Below, one piece after another: positions 32,701 through 43,025 of a stretch of DNA of 64,000 bases. A program made the position numbers and the translations under genes. Origin of the DNA: Euptelea pleiosperma (Eukaryota > Streptophyta > Magnoliopsida > Ranunculales > Eupteleaceae); assembly GCA_035048495.1 (NCBI GenBank), contig CM068547.1, positions 29,643,913 to 29,707,912 of the forward strand, given 5' to 3'. The notes under the pieces are model-generated. The model saw only the letters and a program-made list of their open reading frames with translations, ran no database searches and was not told the DNA's origin. Within the stretch, counting starts at the first letter, position 1. Every line of letters begins with the position of its first letter.

Positions 32701-32859
32701 CAGCTTTTCAAAATGAAAAGTTGCCCCTGCCACCTCGCAATTCAGAGAATGATGCAACTGTAAGTATGTCATTTATATTGTAAATTTATGTTATATTCCA
32801 TATGCATTGCTGAAATTTAGCTTGACTCCAAATTCTTTAGGGAAAGGTGCAAACGTGCA

Positions 32860-33040
32860 AAAGCGGCACACTCTAGCTTCTGTTTTGCACCATAATCCTT
32901 ATTTCTGTTTTGCACCATCGACACATGATCAGGAGGTGTTCAGCTTTTATCCAGAAGATAGGCCATGTAATGGCTTGGAGGAAGCATTGAGATGCTATAG
33001 AGAAATAGTTCCAGAACTTCGCTTAGTTGATTGGTGCAAA
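32860..33040 (+). pseudogene. RGLG-type E3 ligase (copine/vWA domain) gene fragment
   Basis: Open frame encoding STHDQEVFSFYPEDRPCNGL and EEALRCYREIVPELRL. This matches the copine-like vWA domain of plant RGLG ubiquitin ligases (family pattern DASTHDQ.VFSF..E.R.CNG.EE.L..Y.EIVP.L.LAGPTSFAP). The match begins at about 32918 and ends at about 33036, just before the conserved GPTSF part, where the frame becomes unrelated. No other exon of the gene is present. It is treated as a captured or displaced exon piece. Confidence 0.75.
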
Positions 33041-33138
33041 AGGTTTTTCTAATTTGTTTTTGAGTGGGTTTTTATAAGGGTTCCATGTGAAACTTTGATG
33101 GTTCTAGTTGAAATTATTCTCCTTCCAAAATTGCATAG

Positions 33139-33519
33139 GCTGTTCGTGTTCTAGATGTTCTCTTTATACTTCATGTAGAACTTGAAATTAATTGTTCCAC
33201 TGCTGCTGCCAAGCACCTTGCATCTAGGTATGCATCTTATTTCGTAATGCGAACACAACAGCCACAAAGCTTGTATGACGTACCTGCAACAACATTTGCA
33301 GTGGTGTGGTTGTCTACACTGCTCTTGCTGGAGTTGTTGGAGCATTGTATGGTGCTCTTCATGGTGGAGCAAATGAGTTATACATGAAGTCTTATTTTCT
33401 TCTTTTAGATTTTACTCTGTTAATTTGTTACCTTGTTGATTCTAGGCTATGCTTAAGATGCTGAGTGAAATTGGAAATGTTGAGAACATTCCAGAATTCA
33501 TTGAAGGTGTGAAAAGCAG
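33139..33519 (+). pseudogene. Citrate synthase (peroxisomal-type) gene fragment, three exons
   Basis: The exons are 33139-33227 ([20 protein letters not shown] and AKHLASR), 33302-33376 ([20 protein letters not shown], then GANE) and 33446-33519 ([20 protein letters not shown], then GVKSR). They match consecutive exons of plant glyoxysomal citrate synthase (HAEHEMNCSTAAARHLAS, GALYGPLHGGANEA, ENIPDFIEGVK). GT-AG introns are kept, so this is a DNA-level copy. The second His of the active-site HAxHE motif is Leu here. The next exon (the GFGHRVYKNYDPR region) is absent and a MITE follows at 33552. Not a functional gene. Confidence 0.85.
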
Positions 33520-33548
33520 GTGAGTCTTATGTGTGCATGTTCTTTCTT

Positions 33549-34268
33549 TAAGGCCCTGCTTGGTTTGGAGGGGAAAGCTTGGGGTTAGGGGACCCCAACC
33601 AGCTATATCAAAAAGGGTCTGGGGACAACCACTTTTGACAACCATTTTGGTGTACCCACATAGAAGATGAATCAATGGCTGATTTTTGGCGAGGATGATC
33701 TCCTCACCATATAGATCACCCCCACAAAAAATCAGCACATTCTGAAATTTCTAACCCCCTCAAATGTGGTTTTAAAGTTACACTGTAAAAATAGACAGTC
33801 CATAATTCTTCAACTTCTAAACCAGTCTATGAATATCAGAATGATTTGAATTTTTATGAGGATGATCTCCTCACCATAGAGATCACCCTCACCAAAAATC
33901 AGCCATTGATTCATCTTCTATGAGGGTATGCCAAATGGTTGTCCCCCGATCCCGACCCTGTCAAAAAATAGAAAACTAAAAAATAAAGAAATAAAAATAA
34001 AAAGATATAATAAAAAATAATCTCGGTTGTTGTTATTATTATTGTTCTTGTTTTTCGGAAAAAAAAAATGTTGAGTTAACACAATGCACTTGCTTGCATC
34101 AGTTTTTGGCTGAACTTCCTTGCATCTATTTTGTTAAGGAGTTTGCAAGTCCTTGTTAACCACTTGCACGGCAGTCATTTGCACTCCTCCAACCAATCAC
34201 TTTCAATCCCAAAATTGTGGCAAGTGAGTGCATTGCACTCAATTTGCTGTGAACCAAGCAGGGTCTAA
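33549..34268. mobile_element. Tourist-like MITE (714 bp) with TAA duplication, split by an FB3 element
   Basis: The element spans 33552-34265, with inverted ends GGCCCTGCTTGGTTTGG and GACCCTGCTTGGTTC (read from the right). TAA flanks both sides (33549-33551, 34266-34268), as in PIF/Harbinger-derived MITEs. An FB3 element fills 33615-33958, so the MITE itself is about 360 bp. Confidence 0.8.
33606..33967. mobile_element. FB3 MITE nested in the Tourist-like MITE
   Basis: The element spans 33615-33958, with ends GGGTCTGGGGACAACC and (from the right) GGGTCGGGATCGGGGGACAA. The flanking 9-mers are TATCAAAAA and TGTCAAAAA (8 of 9 equal), which agrees with the 9-bp pattern at 25907-26303. The interior has opposing 'gatgatctcctcaccata' blocks. 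Confidence 0.75.
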
Positions 34269-34269
34269 A

Positions 34270-34980
34270 TGATGACTACAATGCGAAAGATATTAGGTTT
34301 TTGTCACTGTGTATACAAAAACTATGGTGTCTTTCTATCCTTCTTGTGTCTTCACCAAGCTTGTGATGCTATGTGCTAAAAATCAAGTTTTTCTTTCTGG
34401 GTTTTGGTTCTTTACCATTTATTATTTAGTTGTTGTATGACTTTTATACCCAAGCTATTTCATAGATTGGTTATTAGCTGTTTGACTTTTAGTTGGTTGC
34501 ATGAAATATTTTATACCCAAGCTACTTGATAGATTTTTTCAATGAATGTTTTTAAAATAGGAATTAGATTTGCAATTTTTCTAGAAATAAGTGCAAACAG
34601 TCTGTGGAATCTTTATTCTATTTTTCAACTCTTTTTCTTATTTTTATGTGGGGGTTTATAATTTATATGATGGACTTATTTGGTTTTCTTCCCCCCCCCC
34701 CCCCCCCCCCCCCCTGTTAAAAAAAACTATGGGTTTCTTATTATGTTCTTGCTTGTCGTCTCAGGCTTTAAAGGAAATTCATTCTGGTTGTGAAGATGTA
34801 CTACAGAATCTTTTCAATTTTCTTATAAAAATTTGGGTTTCTTATAGAAATTTTAAGTAGTTTTATTTTTTTTCCTTTTGGTTTTTCTGTTTTACTTTGT
34901 GTAAGATCTACATTTTTAGGATTCTTATTAGCCTGGTATTTCTGTATTCTTTCTTATCTAATACAACTTTTTATTGTGGC
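34270..34980. other. AT-rich intron-like stretch with poly-C run
   Basis: Between captured exon pieces. Contains an uninterrupted run of about 24 C at 34691-34714, likely unstable or mis-sized in assembly. 34766-34806 could encode ALKEIHSGCEDVLQ after an AG acceptor, but I do not recognise it. Confidence 0.4.
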
Positions 34981-34982
34981 AG

Positions 34983-35028
34983 AGTTATAATTGACAATGA
35001 TGCTTGGGGTCATGCCACTTTTATTCAG
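34983..35028 (+). pseudogene. Possible ACT-domain-repeat (ACR) protein exon fragment
   Basis: A 46-nt segment between an AG acceptor and a GTAGAG donor encodes RVIIDNDAWGHATFIQ. It resembles the start of the first ACT domain of plant ACR proteins (RVVIDNDxxxxATVxQVDS). The identification rests on one short motif and could be wrong. It would be the third unrelated gene piece in 32860-35028. Confidence 0.4.
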
Positions 35029-35159
35029 GTAGAGCTTGAAAGCCTTGAATCTCTCGAATTTGCAGACAGGGTTGTTCTATTAGTAGTTATCTAGTTTTAC
35101 TTTTCATGCTTATGTGATGTAAGAGATACTTGTAAATTACTGAAGGGGTTGTTCTTATT

Positions 35160-35310
35160 TAGGTTGGCAAAGCATATTTTTGGTTCACAGGTCCATCTAG
35201 GGATTGAAAAAACATCCATACGGTCAGAGTCCTCTAAAAGTGTTCCACGTGGCTTATATGTGCCATGTCATCAGCCTCGGTGACAGGGCCCTGTCATCAA
35301 AGTTTTACTC
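35160..35310. repeat. FB1 MITE right half
   Basis: 'tttttggttcacaggtccat', 'aacatccatacggtcagag', 'gttccacgtggcttatatg', then '...aaagttttactcg'. Ends at about 35310. The left half is missing. Confidence 0.65.
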
Positions 35311-35407
35311 GTTTGGATTGGACTTTGGAGCACCACCTGTAAAAGTAAAAGTGTAAAACTACTGTTCGATCCTGACAATTTTGATACAGGCTTACGTCCT
35401 CGGACAA

Positions 35408-35855
35408 GGGGTAGCGTGATGTAACAAGGTATACCGGAGATCTTTTCATTTGGTAGTCAGTGGTCACCAGACTGTATTTTTGGTAGTCAGTGGTCACCAG
35501 ACTCACCACTGCCATCTGGGTGCCATCTGGGCCCACTGACCGCATGGATGTTTAACCCACCCTTTAATAGACATTCATACGAAACATCAGCTTGTTTAAT
35601 GGCTTTTAGCCATTCGTTTTAGTACTCAAAAAATGGTTGTATTCAACGGCTATAAGAACGCCTTAAATGGTGCTAAAAAGTGTTAAAATCTAATGGTTAT
35701 ATATTACCAATCAAGGTGATTTTTGGTATGTATATCCACAAGGGGTGGGATAAACATCCAATCGGTCAGTGGGCACAGATGGCAGCGATGAGTCGGTGAC
35801 TACCAAAAATGCCGCTTCCGCAAATGAACAGTTTCAGGCATCCCTTGTTACATCT
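35408..35855. mobile_element. FB2-related MITE upstream of the UGT gene
   Basis: Ends inverted over about 80 bp: GATGTAACAAGGTATACCGG on the left and GATGTAACAAGGGATGCCTG read from the right. Both are followed by a 'ggtagtcagtggtcaccaga' type segment, which is duplicated in tandem in the left arm. The core is FB2 ('ccactgaccgcatggatgtt' opposite 'aaacatccaatcggtcagtg'). It lies 170 bases upstream of the UGT start codon, so it may influence that promoter. Confidence 0.7.
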
Positions 35856-35981
35856 TTTTCCTTAAAAAAAAAGTAACCAGAGTTAATGATCACCTTAACC
35901 AAGTACAGATGGTGCTTAACTATTAGTCCCAGGACGATGAGAAAAAGTTGCTGGATCATAGAGTTTGTCCTCACACCTCCC

Positions 35982-35987
35982 TATAAA
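35982..35987 (+). promoter_or_regulatory. Candidate TATA box of the UGT gene
   Basis: TATAAA lies 38 bases before the ATG at 36025. If used, the 5' UTR would be only about 10 nt, so an upstream start site is also possible. Confidence 0.4.
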
Positions 35988-36024
35988 GTTCGAAGTATCC
36001 CTCCACCAGCCTCCACAACCAATT

Positions 36025-37498
36025 ATGGCGGAAACCGATCATCGATGCAGCCCAAACAAGCCACACGTCGCCGTATTCGCATTCCCATTCAGCTCCCACG
36101 CCGCCGTTCTCCTTAGCCTAGCGCGTAACTTAGCAGCTGCCGCCTCAGATGTGAGGTTCTCATTCTTCTCCACAGCGAAATCGAATGGCTCGATCATGGC
36201 GTCCAAAGCTAATGATCTCGATAATCTAGAAGTCTACGATGTGGCTGATGGTATACCGGAGAACTGTGTTTTTACAGGGACGACAGAGGAGGAGATCGAG
36301 CTGTTCATTAAAGCCACGCCGGAGAATTTAAAAAATGCGTTAGCGATGGCAGTTGCGGAGAAGGGAGGGTCCACGACGAAGAAGATCAGCTGCGTGATGA
36401 GCGACGCGTTCATGTGGTTCGCAGGGGAGATGGCGGAGGAAATGGGGGTCCCGTGGGTCCCGCTGTGGACTGGCGGAGCACATTCCTTATCCAGTCACTT
36501 CTATACCGATATCATCCGTCAAACGATCGGAGTTGGTTCCACTGGTAATTCATTCTTTATTTTTTATTTTTTTTCCAATTAAAATTTGTTGTTTAACTTT
36601 AACCCCTTCTAAACCCTAATTGTTTGGCATTGCAGGACGTGAAGATGAACCACTCAACTTCATTCCAGGGATGTCGGCTCTACGAGTCAGGGACTTGCCA
36701 GACGAAATCCTCGTCGGAAACTTGAAATCATTGTTCTCGTCCATGCTACATCGGATGGGCCAGATGATGCCACGTGCTACCATTGTCACCATCAACTCTC
36801 TCCAAGAACTAAATGCCCCAGTCCTTGACGATCTAAACTCAAACTTCCAAAAGTGCCTCACCATAGGGCCCTTGAACCTCATGTTCCCAGCAAGGAACGG
36901 CCCTGATGCAAGCGGCTGCCTAACCTGGCTAAACAACCATAAGCCTGCTTCTGTGGCGTATGTTAGCTTCGGAACGGTTGCGATACCACCACCCCACGAG
37001 CTGGCAGCCTTGGCAGAAGCGCTAGAAGCGAGTGGAGCGCCATTTTTATGGTCCCTTAAAAACAGTTTAAAGGTGCATTTGCCCGATGGCTTCTTAGACA
37101 GGATACGCGGGAGGGGAATGGTGGTTCCATGGGCACCACAGTCACAGGTCCTGGAACATGCAGCTGTTGGAGTGTTCGTGACACAATGCGGGTGGAACTC
37201 AGTGTTGGAGAGTATCACAGGTGGGGTACCAATGATCTGCCGTGCGTACTTTGCGGATCAGAGGCTGAACGAACGGATGGTGTCGGATGTGTGGGGGATA
37301 GGGATTAGAACTAAGGATGGGGTTTTATCGAAAGATGGAGTGGTGAACGCTTTGGATTTGATCTTGGCCAAGGAAGAAGGGAGGAAAATGAGAGAGAAGG
37401 TTAAGCTCTTCAAAGAACTGGCAGAACAGGCTGTGAGACCTGAAGGGATCTCTTTTAAGAATTTCAACATTCTCTTAGAGATAGTCTCTAGGAGCTGA
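36025..37498 (+). CDS. UDP-glycosyltransferase, UGT78 / flavonoid 3-O-glucosyltransferase-like
   Basis: Two exons, 36025-36544 and 36636-37498 (GT-AG, phase 1), give 460 aa, the usual length for the family. The start MAETDH is followed by HVAVFAFPFSSHAAVLL with catalytic His25, then the activating Asp127 (CVMSDAFMWF) and FSFFSTAKSN, VYDVADGIPE and VPWVPLWTGGAHSL. All of these are typical of anthocyanidin/flavonol 3-O-glycosyltransferases. The 44-residue PSPG sugar-donor box lies at 339-382, from WAPQSQVLEH to FADQ. The terminal Gln382 is the residue usually linked with UDP-glucose use. Within it the near-invariant HCGWNS reads QCGWNS (Gln357), a change at a UDP-phosphate contact. Expected substrates are flavonols or anthocyanidins in the cytosol. 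The activity is uncertain because of Gln357. No frame damage is seen, and no other pathway gene lies nearby. Confidence 0.92.
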
Positions 37499-37776
37499 AG
37501 GCATATAGTACGTACGCAATAGCAAGTATCGTAGCTATCCATGCATGTATTCATCAATAATATCTAGTCTTTATTTTATTTATTAGACAAGCTGCTGGGT
37601 AAAAAACTTTAATTAATTTTTCACAGCTAGCTTGTAGATCAAACCTAACTGTATAAGGGTTGCCTATTCTAAATTTCTAACCGTCGTTAGGGTTAGAAAT
37701 CAAGTCATCTTTACTTCGTCACAGCCGTCGCTCATTGTCAATTGACACCGTCACTCAGACATTGCGTGGTCTAACG
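37499..37776. other. 3' flank of the UGT gene
   Basis: AT-rich, with possible poly(A) signal variants ('catcaataatatc' near 37552). No gene. 37675-37760 is 'ccgtcgttagggtt...cagccgtcgctcattg', without terminal repeats. Confidence 0.4.
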
Positions 37777-37935
37777 CAAGGTTTAAAATGTTTTAACGGT
37801 ATAATGGACTGGGGGCCTTACCGCTTTTTCCGTTATGGCTGTTATAACGGATTGTAACGCCCAGGGGCAAAAATGGAAAATAATGGGAAATAAGGAAAAG
37901 TAAAGGAAAAAAATTGAAATAACGGAAAAAATGGT
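37777..37935. repeat. hAT-like MITE, left half only
   Basis: Starts CAAGGTTTAAAATG at 37777, then 'ggtataatggactggggg', 'gttataacggattgtaacgc', and an A/G-rich body. It matches the left half of 38240-38642. No right terminus or target duplication. Confidence 0.6.
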
Positions 37936-38231
37936 TGTCCGTTGTTCTTTATGAAAAAGATTCCTTTGATTACCGGTAGTCGGTTTCTTTTTGAAAAGGA
38001 AAGAAAATTAAGGGTCTCATTGGACCACGACGTTAATCTAGAAATGAAGGGCCTCATTGGACCACGATATGTGTGGTCATCTGTTTGCCTCACAAGCTTG
38101 GTTCTATCGTTCTGCAAGCATAAAGATGTATGGGGTCAAATGCACACAGGTAAATTTCCCCCTTTGGGAGTAGAAATCTCCATTACCGCTTGACAGGGTT
38201 CAGGTTTCACCTGACTTCAGGCCCTCCCACG

Positions 38232-38650
38232 ATGGTAACCAAGGTTTAAAGGGGACGGTTATAACGATATAACAGACTGGGGGTGTTACTGTTTTTTCCA
38301 TTATAAAGAAAAAAATGCTCAGGGGCAATGGAAAAAAGGGCAAAAAATGGGAAAAAAATGAAAAATAAAGGAAAATTGGTGCTGAAATTCAATTTTTGAA
38401 TTTTAAAATTTGAATTTTAAAATTTCAAAAATGAAAAATTATGGAAAAAAATAGAATATAACGGAAAATAACGGGAAAAAACGAAAATATGGCCTTTTTT
38501 TTCACAAAATTTTCCAGAAAATAACGGTCGTTATTTTCGTTATAACGAAAAAATAACGGAAATATTTTCCGAGTGTTTTAATGGTCCATAACGTAACGGG
38601 GTAGCCATTATTTTCATTATAACGGCAGTTTTTTAAACTTTGATGGTAAC
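38232..38650. mobile_element. hAT-like MITE (403 bp) with ATGGTAAC duplication
   Basis: The element spans 38240-38642, with ends CAAGGTTTAAA and (from the right) CAAAGTTTAAAA. The 8-bp direct repeat ATGGTAAC lies at 38232-38239 and 38643-38650. The interior is palindrome-rich and A/T-rich ('gctgaaattcaatttttgaa'). The same core, split by ST1 units, occurs at 12150-12770, 13705-13860 and 47450-48080. Confidence 0.8.
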
Positions 38651-39840
38651 TACAAAAAAAAAAAAACAAAAAAACCAAAGAAGGGTGTAGACCTCTTTTT
38701 GGGCCTCACCGGTGTGTGCATTTTTTGACATCATTGGCTTCAACAGTAAAGTCCTCAAACAAATCTTTTCTTTGTTAACTTTTTTATTTTATTTTTTTAT
38801 TTATTTTATTTTTTTTATTATAAAAGCCATAGCAAAAGAGGTTACAACAAAATAGGATTTTAATATGTTTGAGTTTTCAAAATGCAAGAAGGGGGCCAGA
38901 GAGGGGCGGCTGACGATGGCGGAGATGACGATGCTAGTGGAAATAGGGACAACGAGCACATGAAAGGATCGATGGTGCATGGAGCAACATTAATGACTAC
39001 AGAAGTTCATGGAATGTGTCTCATTTTCTCCACTCCCGGCGAAGTTCATGGAATATGTCCCAGGGTTCGATCGGTTGGATCAAAGAACAACACCTTCTCA
39101 TGATCCACTATTATTAGTAGTGATAGGGAGGCAAATTTATTTTTTATTTTTTTAAGAAGCATAGAGAGGCCATATATATTGTATATCAAGTTGTATCATG
39201 ATACATTGACCTCCCTCATCCATCAGTCTATACATGTAGGATATTCAACAAGTTCCACGCTATTTTACGGAACTAGCTGGTGGCGAGATTATGCTATTTC
39301 ATTCTTAATTCCACAAAATGTGGCGCAACACGAACATGCTCATCAAATAAAGGGGAAGAAGTGATTTGCTAGTGTGCATAATGGTAGCATGTCGAGGAAA
39401 TGGTTTGAAGTCCCCCTCCCAAAATGTCTGACAAGCACCCCTTGTTAACCACTAACCAAAGGCTTAACGCGGGTTTATCAGTTAAGGGATTGGGGTACTT
39501 GTACGACATTTTGGGTGGGTGGGGCTTCGACGTTTGATGTCCCTCGGCCCTGTGAATGTTTTCTAGTTGTATGTCAGCATGCTAAGTTAGGAGAAAAAGC
39601 ACAAAAAAACAAAAAAAAAAAATTGTAAGCAGCTATTTTATAAGGAAAACCAAAATAACCAAAGTCTACCCACCAAACCTGTTACACAAAGATAATAATC
39701 AGGGAGGAGGGTCCACAAATTTATAAGGAAAGTTTCCATCCAACATTTTCACATGTTTATAGAAATGCCCCTAAAATACCCCTCTTCCAGGCCAATTCCG
39801 TCAACATGTGAAAAACGTTGACTGGAAAAGGTAAAAAACT
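38651..39840. other. Gene-free region
   Basis: 38760-38860 is a T-rich/AT tract followed by 'aaaagccatagcaaaagagg', reminiscent of an inverted LINE tail. A plus-strand frame at 38882-39103 has no recognisable domain and contains the doubled phrase 'gaagttcatggaat(g/a)tgt'. 39400-39560 contains nothing recognised. Confidence 0.35.
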
Positions 39841-39844
39841 CTCT

Positions 39845-41222
39845 AAAAAAATTAATTTTCTTAAAATAAATAACGGAAATTTCTTAAACAAAAATAAGCT
39901 TCTATATATTTACAAAAACAAAAAATAGTTTATGACATTTACACAAAAAGTAACTAAACACCTTTCAAAGGGCGTTTTCTTTCAGTCAAATCTATCACTA
40001 ACAAACGACTTTTTAAAGGACATCTGTCAAGTAGATAGATGCCTTTTCAAAATGGGGTACCACAAATTACTTTCCAATTTCTAGGGGGTGTTGCTAAAAT
40101 ACCCTTATTAGGATAAAAAGATCCAAAGGTATGCAATCAATAATCATACTCCTTTTTTGGTTTGTAGGTCCAGAGATTGGCCACTTAGGGCGTTGACCGT
40201 ATGGATGTTTGGACAATAACTAGGTGAGCCTACAAACCTAAAATAAACCTGATTGTGATTTCTAAGCATTGGTTTGAAGTTAGTTTCATGGGTTGATTTC
40301 AACCGTATAAAATTTAAGCATTATTGAGCATTATTTGGGTGCAAAGATCCAAAGGTTGTAAATCACCAATTAGGCTGATTTTTGGTTTGCAGGTCTACTG
40401 AGGGACTGGTAAAACATCCATACCGTCAACGCCCTCTAATAATGTGCCATGTGGCTTGATCAGTAACAAAAGAAGGAAAAAAGAAAGGAAAAGATGTAGA
40501 AAGGTATGGCTGAAACTTTTTCAAATGCAGAAGCACGATTTTTGTTATTCACCGCTATCATCGAGGCCCATAGGCCGCATGGATGTTTATCGATCCCACC
40601 CCTTGGTGGAATATACACACCAAAAATCACCCTGATCGGTAATCTATAACCATTAGATTTTAGTACCTTTTAAGCCGTTCTTATGGCCGTTGATTTCCAC
40701 CATTTTGTTGAGTACTAAAACCAACGACTAAAAATGGAAAACAAGATTATTTTTTGTACTAACGTCTACTAAGGGATGGTCTAAACATCCATGCGGTGAG
40801 TAACAAAGAAAGATCTCAGGTATACCTTCTTACATTATGACAAAAAGAAAATAAAAAAAAAACATACCTCAGATTCTAGAAAAGTTAGAAGGGCGCGCAC
40901 GAGGACACCCGGCGAGAGAGGGTGAGAGTTCTCCGGAGAGTTGGCAGGAGAGGAGAGCGATCGGAGAGAGAGATATGGCGGGAGAGGAGAGGGAGAATAG
41001 GGACGCTTGAGAGGGAAGATACTTGCAGAAGGGCTTTTTACCCTAAAAGGGCGTTTGTCAGCCATCCGTCAATCTTTGATTGAAAAGACAGACAACTGAT
41101 AGACACCCTTTGAAAGGACATTTAGTTACTTTTTTGTAAATTTCAGAAACTTTTTTTGTTTTTGTAAATATATAAAAGTTTATTTTTGTTTAAGAAATTT
41201 TCGGAATAAATAATATGCTAGA
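39845..41222. mobile_element. Element with long (>130 bp) inverted repeats
   Basis: 39850-39995 ('tttcttaaacaaaaataa', 'atatatttacaaaaacaaaa', 'aagtaactaaacacctttca') is the inverted copy of 41080-41220. Inside are FB1 (40130-40450) and FB2 (40560-40800) MITEs and a GC-rich block (40890-41060) with a minus-strand frame starting MADKRPFRV. The GC-rich block next to a long TIR is the layout of non-autonomous MULEs. The exact ends and target duplication were not resolved, and the frame is not a recognised protein. Confidence 0.5.
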
Positions 41223-41332
41223 GGGCAGATAAGTAAAATACTTATTAGTCAAAAGTAATAAAAGTAGAATACTCGTTTTAAAATAGCAGGACTTGTGAAG
41301 GGCAAAAGTGAAAAGAGATATAACAGAGGGAA

Positions 41333-41610
41333 ATTTTAGTCACACAATCGCACCCCACAACCTGTAATAGCACCCCACGACCCTTGTTTTACGAATCTGC
41401 CGTTATTTGTTGGGTCATTTTCTTTTGAAATTGTTGAAAGGACCCCACTCTTGTGTTCGTGTTTCTCACTTCGTGAATGCAGACCAACTATCAAGCTCCC
41501 CTCAAGCTGGTGACGACCACTTCAAGCTCCACTGGACGTCAGCAACAATTTCCGAACCCCCTCCTAGCGAAGGAATTTTCATTGTAAGTAATTAGTAAGG
41601 CTGCTTAGCA
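41333..41610. other. FB1 terminus plus an unidentified exon-like stretch
   Basis: 41333-41400 has the FB1-type end 'cgcacccca...cgcacccca'. 41470-41583 is open on plus (…AGDDHFKLHWTSATISEPPP…) and runs into GTAAGT at 41584, as a coding exon would. I do not recognise the protein. Confidence 0.3.
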
Positions 41611-41809
41611 GGTCGGGTTCAACATCTTCAGAGCCGAGGATTGAAAGATGAACTTATATAGAGCCAGCCAAACCAGTCCATCAGTGCGGGTAATCTTGTG
41701 TTTTGTCGCGGGTGGCCGGATAAGGCCCAGTTATTGACTCGGACCTAAGTAGATATGTTCTTTGCTTGACTCGCAAAAAGGTAGAAAGACTACAATCATC
41801 ATGACATAG

Positions 41810-42362
41810 CATTTCAGTGCCTTGCTCTAGACGGTCTGTGGTAGAAAGACGGAGAGACTTATATCATGGTCGCAATAAAATAACCCCTGCAATCATGTCA
41901 AATCGTATTTCACGTTATAATTTGCACCAATAATGAAGAATGTTTTCCAGCAATGGAATTTTGAGCAAGGATTGTTATAGGATCGCCCTGTTGTTGGACG
42001 TTTAAAGGTGCAACATTGAAGGAGACTTACAGGCTACATAGGGAATCTATCCCGTTCTTTGAAAACGAAAACATGCAAAAGACAAGCGCCATCATTTATA
42101 CACGGCAAGATGGGGCTGCTCCTGGTTGGTTCAAATTCGAAACAATGAAAACTCCAAAAACTTTCTCCAACTCTTTTTCCGTTAGAAAATGTTTGCCGCT
42201 CAGGAGTCTGAATCCGAAAATTGTTGTCGTATTGAACACTATTTTGGGGCGACCCACCCGCCCCAGATGGTTCTACAAACCAAAATTCAGCAATGATTGC
42301 ATTTCTTAAACTCATATCTTGGGATCTCAAACATGTAGTGGCTAGGGATAAACTTCACCAAC
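41810..42362. other. Duplicate of the upstream region of the fourth ankyrin gene
   Basis: Direct, diverged copy of 44880-45605 ('ctgcaatcatgtcaaa', 'cctgttgttggac(g/a)tttaaaggt', 'caggctac(a/c)tagggaatct', 'actattttggggcga'). It ends in the ankyrin start region. The copy lacks the fold-back element found at 45062-45226. Confidence 0.6.
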
Positions 42363-42480
42363 ATGGCAGCATCTGCTTCGAACTCCCCCGGGACTTCTAC
42401 AAAGGGAACGCACGTCTCCAATCGTTCAACTACTTGCTCTCAACATCTTCAGAGCCAACTTAACAATTACCGAGGATTGA
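42363..42480 (+). pseudogene. Degenerate first-exon piece of an ankyrin gene
   Basis: Begins MAASASNSP exactly as the gene at 45606. After nine codons it carries deletions, but 'ttctacaaagggaac' and 'ctacttgctctcaac' still align with the ankyrin exon 1. It is part of the duplicated block 41810-42480. No coding capacity. Confidence 0.65.
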
Positions 42481-43025
42481 AAGATGAATTCAGTGTTAGG
42501 ACCTTAACCGGGCCTCAAGCCGCCACTTCTCCTGAAAAGATATCTTCTTAGGAGGGAGCAAACTTTTGTCTTTTTACCATGATTTGCACTCGCGGGTCTT
42601 TTCTGCGATTCAATCTGGTGACCCTTTGGCTCTAACGACGATTGGTCTCTCACCTGTGGGCCCCTACTGTGCCTTTAGGAGGGGCATTATTGACCCTTAA
42701 TAATCGCCCCTACTGTGCCTTTAGGAGGGGCATTATTGACCCTTAATAATCCCATCCTCAATAATGTGCGATTACCCTTTGTTAGGATCTTAATCTGGCC
42801 TCTCACCTGCGGGCCCCTACTGTGCCTTTAGGAGGGGCATTATTGACCCTTAATAATCCCATCCTCAATAATGTGCGATTACCCTTTGTTAGGATCTTAA
42901 TCTGGCCTCAAGCCATCATTTCTCCCAAAAAGATATCTTGTCGGGGGGGGGGGGGGTATTGATTGGCTCCATTGTGATGGACTCTGACCTGACTTATCTA
43001 GCACTTGTACCCGACTGGGTAACAT
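42481..43025. repeat. Repeat with nested tandem duplications
   Basis: A 48-bp unit 'gcccctactgtgcctttagg...cccttaataatc' is repeated head to tail at 42660 and 42708. The larger unit 'ctcacctg(t/c)gggcccctac...gttaggatcttaatctggcc' is present twice (to about 42785 and 42905). The underlying repeat also lies inverted in intron 3 of the intact ankyrin gene (8540-8885). A G-run of about 13 lies at 42943-42956. Confidence 0.75.

Noticed and set aside
36616..37218. 200-codon minus-strand frame
   Set aside because: Antisense shadow of UGT exon 2.
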